DNA of 43,880 bases, taken from positions 1 to 43,880 of the forward strand of contig CAZHJN010000013.1 in assembly GCA_964532995.1 (NCBI GenBank). Reading direction: 5' to 3'. The notes beneath the pieces are model-generated. The model ran no database searches and was not told where the DNA came from. It saw nothing but the letters and a program-made list of their open reading frames with translations. Made by a program: the position numbers and the translations under genes. Below are positions 34,132-41,503 of the stretch, piece by piece; position 1 is the first letter of the stretch; every line of letters starts with the position of its first letter. This stretch comes from DTJG01 sp964532995. GTDB taxonomy: Bacteria; Ratteibacteria; UBA8468; B48-G9; DTJG01.

Positions 34132-34926
34132 CTACACAATAAGATTTTTTTCCCTGAAACTGAAAAATGAATTTCTGCATACAACAATATGGTCAAGCAG
34201 TTCTATCCCGAGAATTGAACCCGCTTCTTTCAACCTTTTGGTAATATTGATGTCGTCCTCAGAAGGTTCTGGATCCCCTGAGGGATGATTGTGAGCGATA
34301 ATAACCTTTACTGCGTTTCGTCTTATTGCCGCACCAAAAGTCTCTCGCGGATGAACCAGGCTTGCTTCCATTGTACCGATTGATATCTCATCAATTCCGG
34401 TAATTTTATTACGGGAATTCAATGATATAACAAAAAAATGTTCTTTTCTGTAATCAGATAGGCGCCTTTTTATCATTGCATAGGCTAATTCCGGATTCGT
34501 AATTTTTTTATCTTTCTCATTAAAGGATCTTTCCCTTTTTTCGTTTTCTATTCTTCTTGCTATTTCAAAGCATGCTTTGAGCCTTGCAATCCTGGCGGTC
34601 CCCATCCCTTTTATTCCTTTTCTCAATTCTTCAGTGGAAACATCAGCTATACCTGCAAGAGAACCGTATCTTGAAACAAGCATCTGTGCAATGCCTGTTG
34701 CAGGCATACCGGCAACTCCACTGGAGATGATGATGGCGAGAAGTTCCTGGGATGACAGAACTTCTGGTCCGAGTTTCAAAAGTCTCTCCCTCGGTCTTTC
34801 ATCTGGTGGTAAATCAGAAACCCTGAAACTTCTGCTTGTATTTTCAGCTGCTTTCCTGATCTTGCTCTGGTTCTTCCTGTTCTTCATCTTCCTGTTCAAG
34901 TTCCTGTTTAAGCTGAATAAATTCAT
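34132..34926 (-). CDS. radC: RadC-family JAB-domain protein
   Basis: A 264-residue protein of the RadC/UPF0758 family. An N-terminal helix-hairpin-helix region (LPPDERPRERLLKLG, then SSQELLAIII) is followed by the JAMM metal-protease-like domain with HNHPSGDPEPSEDD (HxHx7Sx2D). Despite the name, a DNA repair role is not firmly shown for this family. The start lies inside xseB: ATG 34926 or ATG 34887 both give basic N-terminal extensions before the conserved DLPPDERPRE, and neither has a strong site. It overlaps xseB by up to 83 nt in another frame. Confidence 0.92.
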   Translation of the reverse strand: MNLFSLNRNLNRKMKNRKNQSKIRKAAENTSRSFRVSDLPPDERPRERLLKLGPEVLSSQELLAIIISSGVAGMPATGIAQMLVSRYGSLAGIADVSTEELRKGIKGMGTARIARLKACFEIARRIENEKRERSFNEKDKKITNPELAYAMIKRRLSDYRKEHFFVISLNSRNKITGIDEISIGTMEASLVHPRETFGAAIRRNAVKVIIAHNHPSGDPEPSEDDINITKRLKEAGSILGIELLDHIVVCRNSFFSFREKNLIV

Positions 34927-35086
34927 TTTCTGCCTTCTGCAACTGTCCCCTGCAGAATTTAATCAATTCAACGCCTTCACGAAATTTTTCAAGGCCCTGC
35001 TCAATGTCAATGTCTTTTTTATTAAGTTCTTCAACAATCTTTTCAAGTTTCTGCAGAGCTGTTTTAAGTTTTTCTTTCTCTTTCAT
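34844..35086 (-). CDS. xseB: Exodeoxyribonuclease VII small subunit
   Basis: An 80-residue coiled-coil protein with the family pattern LQKLEKIVEELNKKDIDIEQGLEKFREGVELIKFCR. Several copies bind XseA to form exonuclease VII, which degrades single-stranded DNA. ATG 35086 is chosen because GGAG lies 6 nt upstream (35093-35096); an earlier ATG at 35104 has none. The C-terminal tail is strongly acidic and Gln-rich, and its codons double as the basic N terminus of radC. It overlaps the end of xseA. Confidence 0.93.
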   Translation of the reverse strand: MKEKEKLKTALQKLEKIVEELNKKDIDIEQGLEKFREGVELIKFCRGQLQKAENEFIQLKQELEQEDEEQEEPEQDQESS

Positions 35087-36512
35087 CTTTTTCTCCATTT
35101 TCAAATAGACCTGTTTCTTTAACTGTCGAAATTAATTCTCCTTTATAGAGCTTGATGCGAATGTCCTCCCCCTTTTCCACCTGCTGCGATTCTTTTACGA
35201 CCCTGTTGTTAGTATCATAAACAATGCTGTATCCCCTTTCCAGTATTGACTCAGGATTTGAAGAAGAAAGTCTGACCTGCGCAACCTCAATGGAATTTTT
35301 AATCCTGTTGATACCTGATTCAAATCCAGCAACAGCATGATGGCTCAATAGCGAAAGGGAATTTTCCATCTGTTTTACCAGAATATGCCAGGAAGATAAC
35401 TGGTTCAAAAATTTCTTTTCTAAAAACCTGTAAGAATCAAAAATAATCTTCAGACAGCCATGCATTTTTTCAGCGCAGTGTCTTATGGAAAAGGCATACC
35501 TCTGTAAAATATTTTCAAAACCATAAAAAACATCCTGTTTCAATGCTTCTATGGCATCCTGTAAATCCTCAAGAATCTCCTGCGATAAAGAGATTAACCT
35601 GTCGATGAGAACTTCAAAGTTCTGGATCAACTGTTCCCTCTGATTGCGAATAAAAGCGGCAACAGCGGTTGGTGTGGATAAACTTCTGTCTGCAACAAGA
35701 TCAGCAATTGTAATATCTCTTTCATGACCAATGCCTGTAATAATCGGTATCCTTGAATCAAAAATTGCATTTGCAACAGCCTCATCATTAAATGCTTTCA
35801 AACTTTCAAGAGACCCCCCTCCCCGTATAATCACTATCGCATCAAGATGCGGCATGTTTCTGTTAAAATAACGGATGGCAGAAATAACAGAATCAACAGC
35901 ATAATCCCCCTCAACAAACACATCAAGATGATAAATCTGAAACCCGAAATGTCCGAGATTTCTCATAAAATCCTTTATTGCAGCACCTGCTGAAGAGGTA
36001 ACAAGCCCTATTTTTTGAATTATATCCGGCAGCGGTTTTTTCCTCTCAGGTGCAAAATAACCCTTTTCTTCAAGTTTCTTTTTGAGTGCTTCAAAAGCCT
36101 GTTTCAGTGCACCCTCTCCAAATGGTTCAATCTTTGTGACTTCTATTCTGAATCTGCCTGATTTTTTATAAATGCCGGGGAATCCGGAAACAATAACCTG
36201 CATACCATCCTGAAGTAAATGCTTATGAGCATCAAAGCTCCTCCATCCTATAAAACACTCCACAACCGCAGATTCAGCATCAGGATTTGATTCCTTGAGA
36301 ACAAAAAAACAATATCTTTCTCTGGCATTTATATCACTGATTTCACCTAAAACTTTGCAATCTATTCTGGCAAGTTCAAGATTTACCGTATCCAGAAACT
36401 CAGTGACAGTCAGATAATTTTTATCTCTGGAAATAGATGGAATTTCTTTTTCTTCTTCCTGCTGATTAAAAAGATTCCAGTCATCAAGCGGATCCATTCT
36501 GTCTCTGCCCAT
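35064..36512 (-). CDS. xseA: Exodeoxyribonuclease VII large subunit
   Basis: The catalytic subunit of exonuclease VII. It has an N-terminal OB fold (about residues 30-135, VLGEISDINARERYCFFVLK), then the nuclease core with IGLVTSSAGAAIKDF, IIRGGGSLESLKAF and GIGHERDITIADLVADRSLSTPTAVA, followed by a long coiled-coil region. The C-terminal RGYSIVYD motif is typical. The length of 482 residues is slightly above the usual 400-460 because of a Gln/Glu-rich N-terminal extension; a second in-frame ATG lies five codons in. It overlaps xseB by about 23 nt. Confidence 0.96.
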   Translation of the reverse strand: MGRDRMDPLDDWNLFNQQEEEKEIPSISRDKNYLTVTEFLDTVNLELARIDCKVLGEISDINARERYCFFVLKESNPDAESAVVECFIGWRSFDAHKHLLQDGMQVIVSGFPGIYKKSGRFRIEVTKIEPFGEGALKQAFEALKKKLEEKGYFAPERKKPLPDIIQKIGLVTSSAGAAIKDFMRNLGHFGFQIYHLDVFVEGDYAVDSVISAIRYFNRNMPHLDAIVIIRGGGSLESLKAFNDEAVANAIFDSRIPIITGIGHERDITIADLVADRSLSTPTAVAAFIRNQREQLIQNFEVLIDRLISLSQEILEDLQDAIEALKQDVFYGFENILQRYAFSIRHCAEKMHGCLKIIFDSYRFLEKKFLNQLSSWHILVKQMENSLSLLSHHAVAGFESGINRIKNSIEVAQVRLSSSNPESILERGYSIVYDTNNRVVKESQQVEKGEDIRIKLYKGELISTVKETGLFENGEKDERERKT

Positions 36513-36522
36513 TTTTTACCCT

Positions 36523-38130
36523 TTAATATGCGTTCCACGGGTTATATCTGTCAACCCTGAGATCATATATTCTTTTTGTCTCATGGTATTTGATTGTCGG
36601 AAGTCTGCCCTCAATTATACCATTGAGAATATCCACTGTGCCGAAGTTACCAAGGATTTCCCATTCAGTTGTGCTGTCAACAATCTGGTCAACATCCCAG
36701 AAATATGCACCATCAAAACCCATATCCAGAATCTTTGCCATAAAAGTTGCCCTTGCCAGAAGATCTTCTGGTTTCCAGGCTCCACCATGGGCATTAACTC
36801 CTGAACCACCAGGATAAATTTTTGTTCCACATCTCTTTAATCTCAGCACAGGTTCAAGATTCAGATTGAGTTGAGGTTGGTCCTTATGACCTGCACCAAC
36901 AAGGACTGATTCAAAAAAACCTTTTTTCACAAGCATTTCTATATCAAGGCCAAAGAGCAGATTCCTATCAAAATCTCTTGGAACAATGCACGAAAGGGCC
37001 TTTCCCTTTGAAGAGGTCATCCTATAAACTCTTTCCACAAATTCAGCTAGAAGTTTATGCCTGATTTTTAGCATTTCAGGACTGTCCACCTGCTCCGGAA
37101 GCACCGGTTTTCTTCCGTAGACCCTCTCAAATTCTTCAATAACAGGTTTTTCGCAAATCATAAGAGGTAGTCCCCTGTTAAAAGCCAGACACAAACCATC
37201 AGGATCATAACGATCTATTATTTCCTGGAAATATTCACAGATTACATCCTGAACCTGTCTGAAAGCATAACTGATTCTTTTAACTCTGTTTCCATATTCA
37301 TCAACACAGTGCCATTCAGGATGCGACAGGTAAAAAGATGATGTTCTTCCATGCAAAGGAAACGGCCAGTAGAATGCTCCGACCCTGAAATAAAAATGTA
37401 ACTCAAGACCAATTTCTTCTGTAATATCCCTGACCGCAACAAGAGGATCGTCGCCTTTCTCCAGAATTCCTTTTAATGAACGATTAAAAACCCACTGTCT
37501 TTCGTAAAAACAGTTTTCATCAGACCATGGAATTTTATCTGCAACTTTTGAGTCTCCTGTGCTCAAAAGCCCACCCCCGTATAAACCCCATACCATTCTG
37601 AAAAAATCAGTATTTTTCAAAGGCAAAAGATATCTGTATAAATCCCTTATTGAATCAATCCCATCCCAGAATAAACAGTGACCATCATTTGTGGCAATCA
37701 AATTTTTTTTTGAATTTTTTCTTTCGCTCTGAACAGCCCTGATATAAAAAACAGTCAGTTCTTTGTTTCTAACAGAGCTCCTGACAGGTGCAATGTGAAG
37801 TTTTTTCCCGGTAAAATCCGCCTCAAAACAGAAGTAATCTCTTATGTCATGAGGAGATGCTTCCATCTGATAGTAACCGTTATCACCATCAAGCCATACT
37901 CTTATCTCAGGATTGAAGGCAATATAAAGCTTATGCCAGCCTTCCAGTTTCAAATCCAGAACAATTTCTTCTGTCCGTGAACAAGCACCTGTGGCAAGCC
38001 CTTTTCCTGAAAATTCATCAAGTTCATACTCAACGCAAATCCAGCCGGTACCTGTACCCGATGCAAACTGGAAATCATTACAGGTCAAACGACTGAGGTC
38101 TGAAAAAATTCTTTCTCTGTTGTTTTTCAT
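36523..38130 (-). CDS. Glycoside hydrolase-like TIM-barrel protein, function unknown
   Basis: A 535-residue protein without a signal peptide. Residues 1-130 look like a beta-sandwich of the carbohydrate-binding kind (GWHKLYIAFNPEIRVWLDG). From about 140 on it resembles glycoside-hydrolase-like barrels: HGRTSSFYLSHPEWHCVDEYG, ISYAFRQVQDVICEYF, then RYDPDGLCLAFNR at a strand end and GFDGAYFWDVDQI near the C terminus. I do not recognise a numbered family, and no catalytic pair can be assigned with confidence. It ends 10 nt before xseA. The lack of an export signal suggests a cytoplasmic substrate. Confidence 0.6.
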   Translation of the reverse strand: MKNNRERIFSDLSRLTCNDFQFASGTGTGWICVEYELDEFSGKGLATGACSRTEEIVLDLKLEGWHKLYIAFNPEIRVWLDGDNGYYQMEASPHDIRDYFCFEADFTGKKLHIAPVRSSVRNKELTVFYIRAVQSERKNSKKNLIATNDGHCLFWDGIDSIRDLYRYLLPLKNTDFFRMVWGLYGGGLLSTGDSKVADKIPWSDENCFYERQWVFNRSLKGILEKGDDPLVAVRDITEEIGLELHFYFRVGAFYWPFPLHGRTSSFYLSHPEWHCVDEYGNRVKRISYAFRQVQDVICEYFQEIIDRYDPDGLCLAFNRGLPLMICEKPVIEEFERVYGRKPVLPEQVDSPEMLKIRHKLLAEFVERVYRMTSSKGKALSCIVPRDFDRNLLFGLDIEMLVKKGFFESVLVGAGHKDQPQLNLNLEPVLRLKRCGTKIYPGGSGVNAHGGAWKPEDLLARATFMAKILDMGFDGAYFWDVDQIVDSTTEWEILGNFGTVDILNGIIEGRLPTIKYHETKRIYDLRVDRYNPWNAY

Positions 38131-38213
38131 TTTATCAACTCATTGTTAATAATTTTAACCCATACTGAGAAAAAAACGAATTCTTTCCTCAGGATTTGAA
38201 AACTTATTGAAAA

Positions 38214-39506
38214 TTAAGTTTGTGCAAAAAGTTTTAACCACTCAATCTTTTCCCATTTTCCTTCAAAACCCCATAATGGAAAAATTGAATTATTATGATA
38301 GAGAGGCTCATCAAGCGGTAAATCAGGATTAATTCTTCTTGAGATTTCAAAATCCGGTGTTTCAGGAATCGGACTGTATTCAGCAAGTTTCACTTTGCAG
38401 GGGTAATTTTTCAAAATTTTAATGGTTTCCACCACATCCTCAAATTTTTGCCCTGGAAGTCCTGCAAGTATATAAGCGCCAATTTCATTTTTTGAAAAGC
38501 CAGCGTCAACAAGATACTTCATCGCTTTTTCAAAATCAGCAAAGCAAAGCTTAAAACTTGATTCCTTCTGCCTTTTTTCATCAAAGGTTTCAACAGAAAG
38601 CCTGATGGTTTTAAAACCGTATTTTTTCAAAAAAGAAGCGACCTGGCTGTTTATAAACTTCGGGTGAATGCCATTTGGAGTGTGAAAGTTAATTTTTTTC
38701 ATCCCTGCGATTTTCTCAATGATTGCCGCAAGATGTTCAAAATCAAACAAAAGCGCGTCATCATAAAATGCGATGTCTTTGAACTTATATTTTTCAAAAT
38801 TTTCCTCAATTTCGTCAACCACATCTTCTTTTCTTCTCAACCTGTATTCAGGTTGAAGCTTCTTAATCCCGCAGTACCAGCAGGAAAAAGGACACCCATA
38901 AGAAGTCCTCACAACAAGGTAAGAAAGTTTTTCATAAACACGCCAGAGAGGTTTGAGATTCTCAAAATATCTTAATTTGAAACCTGTATTTTTATTGAAA
39001 AGACTTACAAAATTCCTTATATCGCTTCCCTGAAAAACAATATCCGCACCTAATTTTTTCGCATGTTCAGGGCAGAATGTTGCATAAGTTCCGCCAATCA
39101 CCACAGGAGCATCTGTAAATTTCCTGCATGTGTCAATTACCTCCTTTACACCAGTATACCAGTAAGTCATTGCGCAGGTAATAAAAATCATATCTATTTT
39201 CCCTGAATCCTGGAGAAATCTGAGAAAAATCTCCTGCGGAAGTCCAAACCTTTTATATCTTTTTGGAACATTTCTATAAACTTCAGGTTTATTAACAAAT
39301 TCAGCATGATAATGACCGCATCCATATTTTCTGTCGGTTCTTTTTCCATCGTAGAAGGAATGATTTCTATCCATAAAATCAAAAAATCCTATATCCCACC
39401 CATTTTTCATCAGTAAATCAACAATAAACAGAAACCCGTATGGCTTGCTCCACAAATCAAACGCAGAAAAATCATAAACAGGAACATTTACAAATAATGC
39501 TTTCAT
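38214..39506 (-). CDS. B12-binding-type radical SAM protein
   Basis: A 430-residue protein with an N-terminal cobalamin-binding-like Rossmann region (about 1-165; FITCAMTYWYTGV, VVIGGTYATFCPEHA) and a radical SAM barrel with CPFSCWYC (Cys205, Cys209, Cys212) binding the [4Fe-4S] cluster. The DxHxxG motif of B12 ligation is not visible, as is common in this class. Related proteins are methyltransferases or tailoring enzymes with varied substrates. Its neighbours give no clue: it lies alone between the tRNAs and the hydrolase-like gene, with AAGG about 10 nt before the ATG. Confidence 0.85.
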   Translation of the reverse strand: MKALFVNVPVYDFSAFDLWSKPYGFLFIVDLLMKNGWDIGFFDFMDRNHSFYDGKRTDRKYGCGHYHAEFVNKPEVYRNVPKRYKRFGLPQEIFLRFLQDSGKIDMIFITCAMTYWYTGVKEVIDTCRKFTDAPVVIGGTYATFCPEHAKKLGADIVFQGSDIRNFVSLFNKNTGFKLRYFENLKPLWRVYEKLSYLVVRTSYGCPFSCWYCGIKKLQPEYRLRRKEDVVDEIEENFEKYKFKDIAFYDDALLFDFEHLAAIIEKIAGMKKINFHTPNGIHPKFINSQVASFLKKYGFKTIRLSVETFDEKRQKESSFKLCFADFEKAMKYLVDAGFSKNEIGAYILAGLPGQKFEDVVETIKILKNYPCKVKLAEYSPIPETPDFEISRRINPDLPLDEPLYHNNSIFPLWGFEGKWEKIEWLKLFAQT

Positions 39507-39568
39507 GTTTTACAAACCTTATGACAATCGTAAAAATTTCTACCCCAGCAATCATTTTAACATTTTTG

Positions 39569-39605
39569 AAAATCCTGTTTTTTTACAACATGGATTTTTT
39601 ATATG
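39569..39605 (+). other. Inverted repeat followed by T-rich tract upstream of the tRNAs
   Basis: Arms AAAATCCTGT and ACATGGATTTT (one bulged T) around a short T/A loop, followed on the plus strand by TTTT. It lies between the radical SAM start and the tRNA promoter. It resembles an intrinsic terminator on the plus strand, though nothing upstream on that strand needs one. Confidence 0.3.
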
Positions 39606-39621
39606 ATTTTTTAAGAAGTTG

Positions 39622-39627
39622 TATAAT
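39622..39627 (+). promoter_or_regulatory. -10 box of the tRNA-Arg/tRNA-Pro promoter
   Basis: A perfect TATAAT, 9 nt upstream of the tRNA-Arg 5' end. The -35 region is T/A-rich without a good TTGACA. Transcription would begin just before the tRNA. Confidence 0.6.
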
Positions 39628-39636
39628 ATTACATAT

Positions 39637-39710
39637 GCGCCCATAGTTCAACTGGATAGAACGTCGGGTTGCGGACCCGAAAGTTGCCTGTTCAAATCAG
39701 GCTGGGCGCA
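39637..39710 (+). tRNA. tRNA-Arg (anticodon GCG)
   Basis: A complete 74-nt cloverleaf: acceptor GCGCCCA/TGGGCGC, D stem GTTC/GAAC, anticodon stem TCGGG/CCCGA with loop TTGCGGA (anticodon GCG, reading CGC/CGU), variable AAGTT, T stem GCCTG/CAGGC, discriminator A73. Arg identity elements C35 and A20 are present. No CCA is encoded. The GCG anticodon is unusual, since most bacteria read CGN with ACG converted to ICG. Confidence 0.95.
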
Positions 39711-39712
39711 CT

Positions 39713-39788
39713 CGGGGCGTGGCTCAGCCTGGTTCAGAGCGCCTGGTTCGGGACCAGGAGGTCGGTGGTTCAAATCCACTCGCCCCGA
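39713..39788 (+). tRNA. tRNA-Pro (anticodon CGG)
   Basis: A complete 76-nt cloverleaf: acceptor CGGGGCG/CGCCCCG, D stem GCTC/GAGC, anticodon stem CCTGG/CCAGG with loop TTCGGGA (anticodon CGG), variable AGGTC, T stem GGTGG/CCACT (one G:U pair), discriminator A73. The C1:G72 pair is typical of tRNA-Pro. No CCA is encoded. It starts 2 nt after tRNA-Arg and ends 8 nt from the convergent permease stop codon. Confidence 0.96.
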
Positions 39789-39796
39789 CAAAATTT

Positions 39797-40594
39797 TTAT
39801 TGAACCCGATGTGCTTCTTCAAATATTTTAATTGCCAGCATTATAAAAAATGTCAGACTCAAAAATGCGACAATCAGGGATGATGTGGAAATATCAAATC
39901 TGTATGAAACAATCATTCCTGCGATGCTTGCAATAAATCCTGTAATCCAACCAATGAGGATGATTTTCTCGGGTTTCTGTGTTACAAGTTTTCCAATAAG
40001 TGCAGGAATTATCAGAAAAGAAAATACCTGAAGTATGCCTGCAATTCTTATTGAATTTACAAGCATCAGAGCAAAACTCAGGAAGAACAAAAATTCCCAG
40101 AGATACGAATATTCTTCTCCTCTTGATAAAGAAAAGAATCTTTTTCTGTAAACAAATTGAAAGACGCCTATGATTGTATACAGGGTAAACATTGTAATCA
40201 AATCCCTGCCTGTAATCCACAGAATATTCCCGTTGAGAATATTTTTCAGTTCCTCAAGACCATGCGGGGTTCTGTCAAGAAGAAGTATGCTGGCTGCAAA
40301 AGAAAAAATATAAAGCACGCCGATGAAGGCTTCAATGTAAACAATTCTTGCTATTTTTTTTGAAAAAGAAAGAATGAGGGCTCCCAGAATAGCAAAACAG
40401 ATTGTATAAAGAAATTGAGAGCCCTCCCTGCCAAAATAGATGGATGCCGCTACCCCAACAGAAATAAACTGAGCAAGCGTCAGGTCAACAAATATGATTC
40501 CTCTTTCAAGAATATGAACACCAAAGTAGGTATGAAGAAGTATCAGCAGCACGCAACCGATAAATGGGATGAAAAGAAACGATAGATTTTCCAT
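39797..40594 (-). CDS. ABC-3 family metal permease, ZnuB-like
   Basis: A 265-residue inner-membrane protein with seven to eight hydrophobic segments and the ABC-3 (zinc/manganese) permease pattern: HTYFGVHILERGIIFVDLTLAQFISVG near the N terminus, then GVLYIFSFAASILLL and NSIRIAGILQVFSFLIIPALIGKL. It would form the channel for the metal delivered by the binding protein encoded just upstream (1-nt gap). CGGAGG precedes the ATG. The ATPase subunit needed for a working transporter is not in this operon or in the window. Confidence 0.92.
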   Translation of the reverse strand: MENLSFLFIPFIGCVLLILLHTYFGVHILERGIIFVDLTLAQFISVGVAASIYFGREGSQFLYTICFAILGALILSFSKKIARIVYIEAFIGVLYIFSFAASILLLDRTPHGLEELKNILNGNILWITGRDLITMFTLYTIIGVFQFVYRKRFFSLSRGEEYSYLWEFLFFLSFALMLVNSIRIAGILQVFSFLIIPALIGKLVTQKPEKIILIGWITGFIASIAGMIVSYRFDISTSSLIVAFLSLTFFIMLAIKIFEEAHRVQ

Positions 40595-40595
40595 C

Positions 40596-41492
40596 TCATA
40601 CCTCCGATAAAAGTTGAATCACTCTATCCATGAATAAAAACCAATCATCTGTTCCTGGAAGAGAACCCACATCATGAGGAACCAAAATTGACTTAATATT
40701 TGTTTTTTTTGTGACAAATTCAACGGGTTTTTTAGGGCTGTAAACATTTACCAAAATTGCATTTGGTTTTGTCCTGTTTATTGTGTCAATGATGTTTTTG
40801 ATTTCTCCTGAAGAAGGTGGAATACCCGGTTTTGCTTCTATGCATCCAACAATCTGAAAATCAAATTCATCTGCAAGATATGAAAAGAGCCAGTGGTAGG
40901 CAACAAATTTCTTGCCTGCAAGATTCTTTGATTTCCACTGAGTGATTTTTCCCTGCCATTTTGATTGGAATTCCCTGAAATTTTTTCTGTAATAGGCTTC
41001 ATTTGAGGGATCTATTTTTGCCAGTATTTCAGCCATCCCACGCGCAACCTTTATTATGTTAGATGGTGAAAAATGATAATGCGGATTTCCAAGTGGGTGT
41101 ATGTCTCCCATGCTTCTATCAGCAGAAGGTGTTTTTTCAATCGGCGTGATAAACTGTGAACAATCAAAATTTCCAGGTTTTCCTGGCTGTATTGCCGGGT
41201 TTTTTGATGATTCTATGATAACCGGTAAATATCCAATTTCAAGATCAAGCCCGTTGTACATGATAATATCAGCCTTTCTTGCAGCAACTATTAAACTGGG
41301 CTTTGCCTCAACATAATGAGGGTCCTGGTTTGTTTTTACCAGAGTGGTAACTGAAACTTTTTCTTTGCCTATTAGTTTTGCCAGGTTTCCAATCCATGGA
41401 AGCGTCGCGACAACATTTACCTGCGCAAAAAGTTTTCCCGAAAATGTCAGTATACTGAGAATACAGAAAATAAGTTTCATAATAGTTTTCAT
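40596..41492 (-). CDS. Periplasmic metal-binding protein, ZnuA-like
   Basis: A 298-residue ABC solute-binding protein of the cluster A-I (zinc/manganese) type with a signal peptide (1-23, ending KLFAQ). Candidate metal ligands are His59 (DPHYVEAKPS), His138 or His140 (GNPHYHFSP), His200 (AYHWLFSY) and His273. The long His-rich loop of many ZnuA proteins is missing, leaving only a short HPLGNPHYH stretch. Three or four histidines favour zinc over manganese, but this is inference. GGAGG precedes the ATG, 11 nt after the outer-membrane gene. Confidence 0.92.
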   Translation of the reverse strand: MKTIMKLIFCILSILTFSGKLFAQVNVVATLPWIGNLAKLIGKEKVSVTTLVKTNQDPHYVEAKPSLIVAARKADIIMYNGLDLEIGYLPVIIESSKNPAIQPGKPGNFDCSQFITPIEKTPSADRSMGDIHPLGNPHYHFSPSNIIKVARGMAEILAKIDPSNEAYYRKNFREFQSKWQGKITQWKSKNLAGKKFVAYHWLFSYLADEFDFQIVGCIEAKPGIPPSSGEIKNIIDTINRTKPNAILVNVYSPKKPVEFVTKKTNIKSILVPHDVGSLPGTDDWFLFMDRVIQLLSEV

Positions 41493-41503
41493 TTTTCCTC
41501 CTT

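Noticed and set aside
34577..35122. A 181-codon open frame on the plus strand over radC and xseB
   Set aside because: The Phe/Leu-rich tail is the antisense of the acidic and Lys-rich codons of the real genes.
38165..38192. CTGAG...CTCAG inverted repeat between the radical SAM and hydrolase-like genes, considered as a terminator
   Set aside because: The stem is 5-8 bp with a bulge and no U-run follows, so it is too weak to call.
39619..39831. A 70-codon open frame running through both tRNAs
   Set aside because: It translates the cloverleaves of tRNA-Arg and tRNA-Pro, which are unambiguous.
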